Source: Paraburkholderia terricola
GTDB lineage: Bacteria; Pseudomonadota; Gammaproteobacteria; Burkholderiales; Burkholderiaceae
Length of the DNA stretch: 64,000 bases
Direction of reading: 5' to 3'
NCBI RefSeq assembly: GCF_900142195.1
Contig: NZ_FRAB01000021.1
Coordinates: forward strand, 1 to 64,000
Position 1 is the stretch's first letter. Each line of letters starts with the position of its first letter. The notes under the pieces were generated by a model, which saw nothing but the letters and a program-made list of their open reading frames with translations, was not told where the DNA came from and did not search any database. Positions 1-7,563 of the stretch are shown here, one piece after another. Made by a program: the position numbers and the translations under genes.

Positions 1-309
1 GTTCAGCAGGCCACGGGCCAGACGGTCAAGGTGGCGTTCGCCGATCAGGGATATACCGGCGAAGAGCCTGCGCAGGCGGCACTCGATGAAGGAATCGAGC
101 TTCAGGTAATCAAGCTGTCGGAGGCGAAAAAGGGCTTCGTGCTGTTGCCGCGTCGCTGGGTGGTCGAGCGCAGCTTCGGCTGGCTCAACCGCTTCCGTCG
201 ACTGGCCAGAGACTACGAGCGATTGCCCGAAACCCTGGCTGGTTTGCACTTCGTCGTCTTCTCCGTGCTTATGCTTATCCACTTTGCAGCCCTTAACAAA
301 AGTGCCTAA
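1..309 (+). CDS. IS5-family transposase, C-terminal part (cut by window edge)
   Basis: The reading frame is open from base 1 and stops at 309, so only the last 102 residues are visible. They contain the end of a DDE transposase catalytic core: the stretch RRWVVERSFGWLNRFRRLAR is the conserved region around the catalytic Glu of IS5-type (IS4/IS5 superfamily) transposases, followed by a hydrophobic tail. The protein would cut and rejoin the insertion-sequence ends. Upstream bases, including the N-terminus and left inverted repeat, lie outside the window, so I cannot say whether the element is intact. The family is secure; the subgroup is not. Confidence 0.9.
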   Translation, partial: VQQATGQTVKVAFADQGYTGEEPAQAALDEGIELQVIKLSEAKKGFVLLPRRWVVERSFGWLNRFRRLARDYERLPETLAGLHFVVFSVLMLIHFAALNKSA

Positions 310-319
310 CACCCTCTAG
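1..319 (+). mobile_element. Right end of an IS5-type insertion sequence
   Basis: The transposase frame ends at 309 and the element should end shortly after it. A CTAG lies at 316-319, a target site used by some IS5 subgroups, so the boundary is probably at or just before it. The left end is not in the window, so terminal inverted repeats and target duplication cannot be checked here. Confidence 0.5.
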
Positions 320-337
320 GCGATATTCATCGCTTTC

Positions 338-381
338 GCGCGGGGGCGGCTTCCCTATCGAGGGGGCCGCCCCGCGCTTTG
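338..381 (+). terminator. GC-rich hairpin, likely transcription terminator
   Basis: Arms at 338-350 and 366-377 pair almost perfectly with one bulged G. The hairpin is followed by a T-containing tract (TTTGTCGTCTT). It lies just outside the insertion sequence and may have served a gene to the left. Confidence 0.45.
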
Positions 382-595
382 TCGTCTTGCGATCCTTGCA
401 ATTCGCTTTCGCGACTCGCGCGTGGGCTTGCAAGAAATCATCGTCCATTCACCGCCCATTTCTCTGGAATACCCCTTGCTGTGTTGCTGGCGAGACAGCA
501 GCGTGCATGCGCCTGCCGCGTTTGCGGCTAGTCGCGTGGAACCGGCTTTGGCATGCGCGACACATCGCGTCATTCATAGCGAAACAGGGGGAGTG

Positions 596-886
596 GTGGT
601 AAGAAGAAAATTCAGCTTCCGCAAGAATGCCGGGGAGTCGTCGGTGGGAATCGACGTGCCCGTGCAAGCCAGCGATTACCAGATCTACGCGACCTACCGA
701 CGCACGCCGAGTGGTGCGTTCATGGGCGACCTGAAAGTCGTGCGGATGATCGACGACCGCCTCATCTTCCCGTTCGACGGGGCGCCGCCGATCGGCCCGT
801 TCGACACCGCCAGCGAAGCGCGCGACAGCGCCAGGGCAAAAGGCGCGGAGATCGTCGCGGCGGATCTCGCGAATCCCGAAGCTTGA
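596..886 (+). CDS. DUF6723-like small protein
   Basis: This is a protein of about 96 residues with no signal peptide or membrane segment. It contains the blocks YQIYATYRRTPSGAF, GDLKVVRMIDDR and FPFDGAPPIGPFDTASEA, which I associate from memory with a small Burkholderia-restricted domain family (DUF6723). No biochemical function is known to me. I chose the GTG at 596 because an AGGGGGAG purine run lies directly upstream; the same frame is open back to an ATG at 422, but that extension has no protein-like character. It stands alone between the IS end and genes on the opposite strand. Confidence 0.6.
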   Translation: MVRRKFSFRKNAGESSVGIDVPVQASDYQIYATYRRTPSGAFMGDLKVVRMIDDRLIFPFDGAPPIGPFDTASEARDSARAKGAEIVAADLANPEA

Positions 887-934
887 ATCCCGAAACCTGA
901 AGCCCGCGCGCGGCGAGTTCGGCCGCTCTCCGGG

Positions 935-1357
935 TTACTGTTCGTCGTCCAGCATCACGGAGAGCGTGCCGGGTTTGCTTTGCACACCGGCCGTCAGATC
1001 GATCTCATCCGGCGTCATCGTCTGGATCGCGCTTACAAGCCGAGGTAAAAACGTCGCGCCGAAATGGGCGACGCCGCGCTCGCGTGCCGCGTCGCCGCCA
1101 TTGGCGAGCGCGCGCAGTTCGTTCAGCGGCAAACCCACAAACAGGTCCAGCGGATAGGGCGGGGCGTCGCGGTCGCGGGCGGACCGTGGCGTTTGGGCGG
1201 TTTGCGGCGCGCGGATGCGCAAGCCGGGTTGCAGATGCGCTTCCAGTTCGAGCGTCACTTCGTGTCGTCCGCTGGATTTGAGTGCCTCGGCGGCCTCGCT
1301 GCGCAGAAACGGCGCGACGGCTTGAAGCCGGGCGATTTCCTCGTCGGTGAGCATCAT
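935..1357 (-). CDS. Hypothetical protein, 140 aa
   Basis: I do not recognise a domain. The protein is soluble, starts MMLTDEEIARLQ and is rich in Leu, Ala and Arg; its middle, around residues 40-70, is basic and probably disordered. The ATG at 1357 has a GGAGG eight bases upstream, which is why the longer open frame up to 1552 was not used. The start overlaps the stop of the next upstream frame on the same strand in an ATGA arrangement, suggesting translational coupling. The coding pattern (high GC at third positions) looks genuine. Confidence 0.6.
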   Translation of the reverse strand: MMLTDEEIARLQAVAPFLRSEAAEALKSSGRHEVTLELEAHLQPGLRIRAPQTAQTPRSARDRDAPPYPLDLFVGLPLNELRALANGGDAARERGVAHFGATFLPRLVSAIQTMTPDEIDLTAGVQSKPGTLSVMLDDEQ

Positions 1358-1707
1358 CGTGGTTGCCTCCGAATTGCGTGATGACCCACAGCCCCGGCAT
1401 GTGCCCGGATGCACGCATGCGGTGCGCGCCGTCGGACTCGTCCGGCGCCGTTGCCGGCGTCGACTGGCGGCGACGGCACGCCGTCCATGACGCGCCCGGC
1501 GGATGTCCTGGATCGAACACAAAGTTGCGGCGTCATTGCGTGGACGCAGCAAGGCGGATACCTGGCGGAGGTGGCGAGGCGGCGAGGCGCGGGCGTCTCG
1601 CGGCGAGGCTGACGCTGACGCTGACGCGGACGTTTGCGCAGATCGAAAGCCGATCGCTCACCTTCCCGGAACACGTAGACGCGTAGACGCGGACGATACT
1701 TCGGCAT
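1354..1707 (-). CDS. Possible Arg-rich small protein, coupled to the next gene
   Basis: An ATG at 1707 is preceded by a clear AGGAG ribosome-binding site, and the frame runs 117 residues to a TGA that overlaps the ATG of the 935-1357 gene (ATGA). The first 28 residues (MPKYRPRLRVYVFREGER and following) look protein-like. The rest is Arg/Pro-rich and begins in a short tandem repeat giving Arg-Gln pairs (1608-1630), so a frameshift after residue 30 is possible. No family recognised. The signals at both ends are the main support. Confidence 0.35.
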   Translation of the reverse strand: MPKYRPRLRVYVFREGERSAFDLRKRPRQRQRQPRRETPAPRRLATSARYPPCCVHAMTPQLCVRSRTSAGRVMDGVPSPPVDAGNGAGRVRRRAPHACIRAHAGAVGHHAIRRQPR

Positions 1708-1831
1708 AATCACTCCTACGACGAATTAAGGCAGACTGTGCGCCGGGCCGGCGCGCCATCTCGCGCGCAGCGGGCGAGGGCGGGGCAGCAGCGTCGACAT
1801 ATCCACTACAGGGTTCAACGGGGAGCCAATC

Positions 1832-3136
1832 GTGACAACAGTGCCACTAGATGCCGTAACACCTGGCGATACGGCTGTGTTCGTGGCGCGACAGCCGGTC
1901 ATGGACCGCTCCGGGCGCGTGGTCGCCTACGAGCTTCTGTTCAGGGACGGACCCACCGCGTCCGTGCGGATCGAGGACGAACTGCGCAGCACGACCGCGG
2001 TGGTCGAGCACGCGGTGGGCGCGATCGGTCTCGAACGGCTGGTCGGCAACAAGGCCGCCTTTCTGAACTGTCCGCACGACTTTCTGTTCTCCGACTACCC
2101 CGATGTGCTGCCGGCGTCGCGTTTCGTCCTGGAAATCCTCGAGTCGGTCGAACTGACGCCGGCGCTCTCGCGACGCTGCAACGAATTGCGAGGCGCGGGC
2201 TTCCAACTCGCTCTCGACGACGTCACGAGCATGACCGACGATATCCGCCGCTTTCTTCCCTCCGTCGACATCGTCAAGATCGACTGGCCGTTCGTGCAGC
2301 GCGACGCGTTGCCGGAACTGATCGGCCAGTTCAAACGTGCGGGCAAGGTCGTGCTGGCGGAGAAGGTGGAGCGCGCGGAGGACGCGGAGCTGGCCCTTCA
2401 ACTCGGTTGTGATCTGCTGCAAGGCTATTATTTTGCGAAGCCGCAGCTAGTCAGCGGCAAGCGCTCGATGCCGCCGGTGAAGGCCATCCTTCATGTGTTC
2501 GAACTGGTCGGCAACGATGCGCCTCTGGGGAGTATCGCGCGCGCCCTGAAGGGCGCGCCGATGCTCATCACGCAGCTATTGCGGCTTGCCAACAGCAGCA
2601 AACAGCCGAACGGCAAGACCGAGCGTATTTCATCGTTGAAGCAGGCATTGTCGATAGCCGGCAGCCGCAGGCTCATGCACTGGTGCGGATTGCTGCTCTA
2701 TGCCAACGCGGCCGGGCTTCCGGTCGAGGAAGACCCGCTTGCGCTGCTCGCACAGCGGCGCGCGCGTTTCATGGAAAAGGCGATCGACACGCTGGTGGAG
2801 GTTCCGGGTTCGCTGGCGGCCACCGCCTATCTCACCGGCGTGCTGTCGTTACTGCACGTTGCGTGTCGGATGGAATTGCCGGTTTTCGTGAATGAATTGC
2901 CCGTTTCCGATGTCATCCGCAATGCGCTTCTGAACGGAGGCGGCGTGCTGGGCGAGTTGCTGTCGATTGCCGTGTTGCTCGAAGAGGGCGATGCTCAGGC
3001 GGCAATCGTCAGGCTCGAACGGCTCGGCGGCTCGGGCGATTCCACGCAATCGCCGGAGCGGATGAAGTCGTTCAGATCTTTGACCGGAAACGACATACGG
3101 GACATTCTTCAAATCTATCAGGGCAGATTGTGGTGA
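1832..3136 (+). CDS. EAL-HDOD domain signalling protein (degenerate phosphodiesterase)
   Basis: The 434-residue protein has an EAL-type domain (about residues 15-210) followed by an HDOD domain (about 215-420), the YuxH/CdgJ architecture. EAL-family blocks are visible as LEILESVEL, ALDDV, VKIDW, LAEKVE and LQGYYFAKP, but the signature EAL reads ELL at residues 34-36. c-di-GMP hydrolysis is therefore doubtful, and a role as a binding or regulatory adaptor, often in motility or attachment, is more likely. It starts at a GTG with GGGGAG upstream. No partner gene is adjacent, so its target cannot be inferred here. Confidence 0.85.
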   Translation: MTTVPLDAVTPGDTAVFVARQPVMDRSGRVVAYELLFRDGPTASVRIEDELRSTTAVVEHAVGAIGLERLVGNKAAFLNCPHDFLFSDYPDVLPASRFVLEILESVELTPALSRRCNELRGAGFQLALDDVTSMTDDIRRFLPSVDIVKIDWPFVQRDALPELIGQFKRAGKVVLAEKVERAEDAELALQLGCDLLQGYYFAKPQLVSGKRSMPPVKAILHVFELVGNDAPLGSIARALKGAPMLITQLLRLANSSKQPNGKTERISSLKQALSIAGSRRLMHWCGLLLYANAAGLPVEEDPLALLAQRRARFMEKAIDTLVEVPGSLAATAYLTGVLSLLHVACRMELPVFVNELPVSDVIRNALLNGGGVLGELLSIAVLLEEGDAQAAIVRLERLGGSGDSTQSPERMKSFRSLTGNDIRDILQIYQGRLW

Positions 3137-3144
3137 GGTGAGGT

Positions 3145-3177
3145 GCGCGTGCGGTGAGACCCATCATTCGCACGCGC
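3145..3177 (+). terminator. Hairpin after the EAL-HDOD gene
   Basis: Perfect 9-bp arms at 3145-3153 and 3169-3177 lie between two converging genes. No T-run follows, so termination is only inferred from position. Confidence 0.4.
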
Positions 3178-3241
3178 GTATCACGCTTCAGAACGTGCGG
3201 CGTAGCGTTGATTCTCCACTACGGCGCTCATTACCCGCTCA

Positions 3242-3535
3242 TTACCATTTAAGCTGGCCTCGATCATTCTGCGTTTGAGTTTGAGGCGACGTGGACGCGT
3301 TGGCCTGCCCGAGCGCATCGGGATCGGAAGCGGAGTATTCGGGAGGATCGTCGACCGCGGCGTCGCCTGGCTGAACGGGATTCGCGGAGTCGGCCGCGTT
3401 CTCGACGGCGGGAAGTTCGGTATCGGTAGACCAGGGCGGTATCCGGTCCACCGAGTCAGGAGGAGGGGCGTCGCCTGGCTTTTGCGGCTGGGGCCCATTT
3501 GCCGCGGTCATCTTTGGGTTGACGATTTTGGTCAC
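3242..3535 (-). CDS. Small Pro/Asp-rich hypothetical protein
   Basis: This is a 97-residue protein starting MTKIVNPKMTAANGPQ, dominated by Pro, Asp, Ala, Ser and Gln and probably disordered throughout. The GTG start at 3535 has GGAG seven bases upstream; an ATG eight codons further in lacks a good ribosome site. No family recognised. It converges on the EAL-HDOD gene. The composition is typical of small uncharacterised Burkholderia proteins, but the evidence for expression is weak. Confidence 0.4.
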   Translation of the reverse strand: MTKIVNPKMTAANGPQPQKPGDAPPPDSVDRIPPWSTDTELPAVENAADSANPVQPGDAAVDDPPEYSASDPDALGQANASTSPQTQTQNDRGQLKW

Positions 3536-3921
3536 GAGGAATCTCCACCATTGCATCATTGTTGGACTGAGGCGGCACGACTGCGGCATCGGATAGGAGC
3601 GCGGTCTATCGTGGATCTTTACTCGTTCGACCAGCGGTGTCACCTACCACAATTGATAGGTTGGATTGGTAAGTTGGAGAAGCTGAGCAGGCGACCGGTA
3701 AGGGAAAACAGTCACCGGCCAATGCGATCAACGAACTCAAAGCCATTACCAGGTACCTGTAAAACAATCAATGACTGATTTTTCTTCCTTTGTACGACAA
3801 GGCGCGTCGAGAACGTGGCTGTTTATTCGTGGCGCGATTCTTCCTGCGGCGCCGCATGGCTTCGAAGCTGGGCACTCGAGGATGGTAGTGCCCGGCGCGC
3901 TCGCCGCGCCCGGTTAAGCCG
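3536..3921. other. Intergenic, no gene seen
   Basis: The stretch carries only short open frames without coding character. It must hold the promoters of the flanking divergent genes, but I could not identify a convincing -35/-10 pair. Confidence 0.5.
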
Positions 3922-4374
3922 ATGCTCGGCATCGGCATGTGGGCGATATCCGCATACAGCGGCCTCTTTCTGGCCGCCTTCGGCGCGGCAACGTTATTGC
4001 CTCTGCAATCGGAGGCGGTGCTGGTTGCCCTGCTCCTGAGCGCGAAGTATCCGGTCTGGGCGCTGCTGCTGGTGGCCACCACTGGAAACGTGCTCGGCTC
4101 GGTGGTCAACTGGCTGCTCGGTCGATACATCGAGCGGTGGCGTCACAAACGTTGGTTCCCTCTCTCCGACGACAAACTCAGGCGCGCGCAGCGTGCGTAC
4201 CAGCGCTTTGGGCATTGGTCGTTGCTACTCAGTTGGGCACCGGTTATTGGTGATCCTCTGACGGTGCTCGCCGGCGTGATGCGTGAGCCGTTTCTACGTT
4301 TCCTTCTGCTGGTGCTGATCGCGAAAGCGGGCCGATATATGCTGCTCGCCGCCGTCACGATCCAGTTCATCTAG
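3922..4374 (+). CDS. yqaA: YqaA-type inner-membrane protein (VTT/DedA-related)
   Basis: The 150-residue integral membrane protein has hydrophobic segments at about residues 5-25, 33-55, 95-115 and 125-145. The pattern GNVLGSVVNWLLGRYIERW and the later WAPVIGDPLTVLAGVMR are characteristic of the YqaA branch of the SNARE-associated/VTT (DedA-like) superfamily. DedA relatives act in membrane homeostasis and lipid flipping; the function of YqaA itself is not established. The ATG at 3922 lacks a strong ribosome site and the ATG at 3937 is a possible alternative. It is a single-gene unit. Confidence 0.85.
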   Translation: MLGIGMWAISAYSGLFLAAFGAATLLPLQSEAVLVALLLSAKYPVWALLLVATTGNVLGSVVNWLLGRYIERWRHKRWFPLSDDKLRRAQRAYQRFGHWSLLLSWAPVIGDPLTVLAGVMREPFLRFLLLVLIAKAGRYMLLAAVTIQFI

Positions 4375-4838
4375 CGCGCGAGCGGACGTACTTCCCGTTA
4401 CTCTCGCATCACGTATTAGCTCCCGCTAGGACGATCCTTTCGTTTTCTCCATCCGCTGTGCGGCAACGCCGGCAACCACGACGCAGCACCCGCCAAGGTG
4501 TTTTGTTCATCTTCATGTGCGCTCTGTGCACACGTGCCGAGCACTGCTGTTCCATATCAGGGAAAGACACGCGCAAAACGTGTGCAACAGCATATTGCGC
4601 TGATCAGCACGTCCAAAACAACATATCCACGCATCGACGCGGGGCGTTTCGAAATCATCCGAAAAATGCAGGTGCTGTAATTCATCTGTCGTTTTAATGG
4701 CGGTTAGTTGAAAGGAACGACACACCTCATCAAACGGATCGCGCCATCGGTTGCATGGCGTAATTGCAGACTGGCGTAACGAAGGTCGCCCGGATGGTTC
4801 GAGCGTTCTTCACGCCATCCAACAACGGAGAATCTTCA
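4375..4838. other. Intergenic region upstream of the metal-type operon
   Basis: No gene was found in these 464 bases. It should contain the promoter of the operon that starts at 4839, but no recognisable operator stands out. Confidence 0.5.
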
Positions 4839-5618
4839 ATGAAGCTGGCCGTCTCTACTCTTGCTTTCGTTACTGCGTCGATGCTGTGCACCACGAGTGC
4901 AAGCGCCCATCAGATCTGGTTCGAGCAGTCGCCTAACAGGACAATGACGTTCTACTACGGCGAGTTCGACAGGAACATGCTGGAAGTCACGCCCGGAGGC
5001 ATGGACCGCTTCAAGGCGCTCGCCGGCCAGTCGATTTCGGACTCCGGCGCGAAGCCGCTGGATATGAAACTGCAACGCGCGAGCTTTTCGGTAGCGCAGA
5101 AGCCGGCTAAAGGAGACTCCTTCGTCGCGGTGGACCATAAGTATCCGATCTTCAAGGTTCACGACGACGGCGCGACGGTCGATAGCTACTGGACTCCGGC
5201 TACGCGCTGGGTGGGCGATTTCAGCGCGCGCCAGCCGGAACTCGAACTCGATATCGTGCCGACGGGCGTGGTCAAGGGCAATGTCGCGCAGTTCCAGGTC
5301 TTCTATCAGAAGGAGCCGCTGACGAACAAGCCGGTCACGCTGTCGTCATGGGGTGGCTGGGACTATCTCGGCACCACGGACGGGGAAGGCAAGGTGTCTT
5401 TCGCGTTGCCGTGGAAAGGCACGTACGTACTCGGCATCGAGTACCGCGACCGTACACCTGGCGAGCGAGTCAACACCGAAGGCGTCACCGAAAAATACGC
5501 GGTCCGCGGCTTCAGCTCGACGCTCTCTTTCTATCAGCCGACCGGCGCCGAGCCGATGAAGCGCGCGCCGTCGACGCTTCCCGCGTCGGAGATCGCCCGA
5601 CTGAACGCGAAGAAATAG
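4839..5618 (+). CDS. DUF4198-type periplasmic protein
   Basis: The 259-residue protein starts with a Sec signal peptide (MKLAVSTLAFVTASML, cleavage after SASA), which would leave a mature protein beginning HQIWF. The remainder matches the DUF4198 fold (beta-rich, with an internal carboxypeptidase-regulatory-like region around residues 150-210 including WGGWDYLGTTDGEGKVSF). DUF4198 proteins are associated with nickel/cobalt uptake genes. The ATG at 4839, with ACGGAG upstream, was chosen because it gives the signal peptide; the frame also opens at 4764. It is the first gene of an operon with the next four. A metal-binding periplasmic role is inferred, not shown. Confidence 0.8.
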   Translation: MKLAVSTLAFVTASMLCTTSASAHQIWFEQSPNRTMTFYYGEFDRNMLEVTPGGMDRFKALAGQSISDSGAKPLDMKLQRASFSVAQKPAKGDSFVAVDHKYPIFKVHDDGATVDSYWTPATRWVGDFSARQPELELDIVPTGVVKGNVAQFQVFYQKEPLTNKPVTLSSWGGWDYLGTTDGEGKVSFALPWKGTYVLGIEYRDRTPGERVNTEGVTEKYAVRGFSSTLSFYQPTGAEPMKRAPSTLPASEIARLNAKK

Positions 5619-5711
5619 CGTTCCGCGCGCAGCCTCCGCATCGCTCGCGGCGCTTTCAGCCGCGCAAACACCGCAACGCCCAATCCAACCGATATCCGAC
5701 AAGGAGCATCG

Positions 5712-6092
5712 ATGAACTACCTCGCGCGCATCCTGGCCGTCACCACCGCTGCGTTCACGATCAATCAGGCCGTCGCGCACGGCGTTCCTTTGCCGCAGCA
5801 CGGCGGAATCATGGACGACGCCGGCCTCGTCGCCGTCGAAATGGTCGCGAAGAACCGCACCGTCGAACTATTCGTCACCGACGATGACGCCCCGGTCGAC
5901 GCCCGCAACATCAAGGGCGTGCTGACCGTCACATCCGCCAGCGGCGCGAAGAAGGAAACACCGATCGCCGCTGTCTCCGGCAATCAGCTTCGCTCGCAGG
6001 ATGTCGAGGTGCCGCCTGGGTCGCGCGTCACCGCGTTGCTGACGATGGCCGACGGTACGACGAAGGTGAGCGCGCGATTCAAGGTGCAGTGA
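5712..6092 (+). CDS. Small periplasmic protein, operon partner of DUF4198 protein
   Basis: The 126-residue exported protein has a signal peptide ending AVA, after which the mature chain would begin HGVPLPQHGG. The rest is a small beta-rich domain (VELFVTDDDAPVDARNIKG and KGVLTVTSASGAKKETPI) resembling compact periplasmic metal-chaperone-like proteins, although I cannot name a family. AAGGAG lies upstream of the ATG. Its position between a DUF4198 protein and a HupE/UreJ-like protein suggests metal binding or delivery. Function unknown. Confidence 0.7.
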   Translation: MNYLARILAVTTAAFTINQAVAHGVPLPQHGGIMDDAGLVAVEMVAKNRTVELFVTDDDAPVDARNIKGVLTVTSASGAKKETPIAAVSGNQLRSQDVEVPPGSRVTALLTMADGTTKVSARFKVQ

Positions 6093-6172
6093 AGCCGGGA
6101 ACGTTCCGCGGCGATCGATCGGCGCTCGGCGATGCTCGTCTTTCTTCAACTCCGTTCACAAAGGAACAGCGG

Positions 6173-6904
6173 ATGAATCGCATCTGCAAGCTCTGCCGCG
6201 CGTGGTTGGCGCGGCTCGCATACGGCAGCCCGCTGATGCTGGTGCTGCTTGCCGGCACCACGGCGCTCGCCTACGCACACGGCGTCTCGGACGACGACAA
6301 GTCGTTCATCGAGGGAAGTGCGGGCATCAATCTGATTCCGTATATCTACCTCGGCGCGAAACATATGGTCACGGGCTACGACCATCTGCTGTTTCTGTTC
6401 GGCGTGATTTTCTTTCTGTACCGGCTCAAGGACGTTGGACGCTATGTGACGCTGTTCGCTGTCGGACACAGCACGACCCTGCTGTTCGGCGTCATCGCCA
6501 ACGTGCATGCGAACCCGTATCTGATCGACGCGGTGATCGGGTTGTCGGTGGTCTACAAGGCGCTCGATAACCTCGGCGCGTTCAGAAAGGTGCTCGGCTT
6601 TGAACCGAATCCGCGCCTCGCCGTGCTGATCTTTGGCTTCTTTCACGGCTTCGGGCTCGCGACGAAACTCCAGGAAATGACCCTCTCGCGCGACGGCATG
6701 GTGCCGAACATCATCGCGTTCAACGTCGATGTCGAGGTCGGTCAGTTGATCGCTCTCAGCATGATCCTGATCGCGATGACGTACTGGCGCCGTTCGCCGG
6801 GATTTCAGCGCCACGCATTGCTCGCCAACGCGGTGTTGATGAGCGCGGGCTTCGTACTCGTCGGCTTTCAGCTCTCCGGCTATTTCTTTCCCACGGTGGC
6901 ATGA
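6173..6904 (+). CDS. HupE/UreJ-like membrane protein
   Basis: The 243-residue membrane protein has an N-terminal signal/anchor segment (about 19-34) followed by YAHGVSDDD, then about six transmembrane helices. The motifs GYDHLLFLFGVIFF, FAVGHSTTLL, and FGFFHGFGLA are the conserved His-containing segments of the HupE/UreJ family, which transports nickel or cobalt or helps their delivery to hydrogenase and urease. No hydrogenase or urease genes lie nearby, so the substrate is open. AAGGAA precedes the ATG at 6173; an upstream extension to 6089 lacks support. The next gene begins two bases after its stop. Confidence 0.85.
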   Translation: MNRICKLCRAWLARLAYGSPLMLVLLAGTTALAYAHGVSDDDKSFIEGSAGINLIPYIYLGAKHMVTGYDHLLFLFGVIFFLYRLKDVGRYVTLFAVGHSTTLLFGVIANVHANPYLIDAVIGLSVVYKALDNLGAFRKVLGFEPNPRLAVLIFGFFHGFGLATKLQEMTLSRDGMVPNIIAFNVDVEVGQLIALSMILIAMTYWRRSPGFQRHALLANAVLMSAGFVLVGFQLSGYFFPTVA

Positions 6905-6905
6905 C

Positions 6906-7493
6906 ATGAGCACATACGAAGTATCGAATCAAAGCTTGATGAAGGCGACATCCGGCGCCGCGGCCGCGGCGCTCGTGATCCTCGCGCTGTTTGTCCTGCC
7001 CGCTGAACGCGGTATCGACATTACCGGCATCGGCGGTGCGCTCGGCTTGACGAAGATGGGCGCGAAAAATCCGCCGCTCGATTCGATGCCGGCGCTTGCA
7101 CCGGCGCAAACAGCGGGCGATCTGCCGGTGCCGAACCGCCAGTCGATTTCGCAGGCGACGGCGTATCGAAGCGATGAAATGGAACTGGTCCTGCCGCCGA
7201 ACGCGGGCGCCGAGATCAAGGCGCAGATGAAGAAAGGTGACCACTACATCTTTCAGTGGGCCGCGACGGGCGGGCCGGTCAACGTCGATATGCACGGTGA
7301 ACGGCCGCATGCCGGCAAGGCCTTCACCAGCTACTGGAAAGATGTCGATCAGACTTCGGCGCAAGGCTCGTTCACCGCGCCGTTCGACGGCACGCATGGC
7401 TGGTACTGGCGCAATCGCGGAGATCAGACCGTGACGATCAAGGTGAAGACCAGCGGTTTCTACGAAAAGCTCTTTCGCCCCGACGGGCATTGA
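6906..7493 (+). CDS. Single-span membrane-anchored periplasmic protein
   Basis: The 195-residue protein has one transmembrane segment (about residues 15-33) and a periplasmic domain. The domain contains the blocks HYIFQWAATGGPVNVDMHGE and GWYWRNRGDQTVTIKVKTSG, which resemble the family annotated simply as transmembrane anchor protein in proteobacteria and usually found beside HupE/UreJ-like genes. His residues at MHGE, RPHAG and GTHGWYW could bind metal. It starts two bases after the preceding stop, so the two are translationally linked. Biochemical role unknown. Confidence 0.75.
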   Translation: MSTYEVSNQSLMKATSGAAAAALVILALFVLPAERGIDITGIGGALGLTKMGAKNPPLDSMPALAPAQTAGDLPVPNRQSISQATAYRSDEMELVLPPNAGAEIKAQMKKGDHYIFQWAATGGPVNVDMHGERPHAGKAFTSYWKDVDQTSAQGSFTAPFDGTHGWYWRNRGDQTVTIKVKTSGFYEKLFRPDGH

Positions 7494-7497
7494 ACGG

Positions 7498-7525
7498 GTG
7501 GCGGGCCGCAAGCGCCCGCCACTTT
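7498..7525 (+). terminator. Hairpin after the anchor-protein gene
   Basis: Perfect 9-bp GC-rich arms at 7498-7506 and 7514-7522 with a 7-base loop are followed by TTT. It would end or attenuate transcription before the 7564 gene. Confidence 0.6.
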
Positions 7526-7563
7526 CCTGAACGCTATGCCCTCTCTGTGACAAGGGTGATCAA

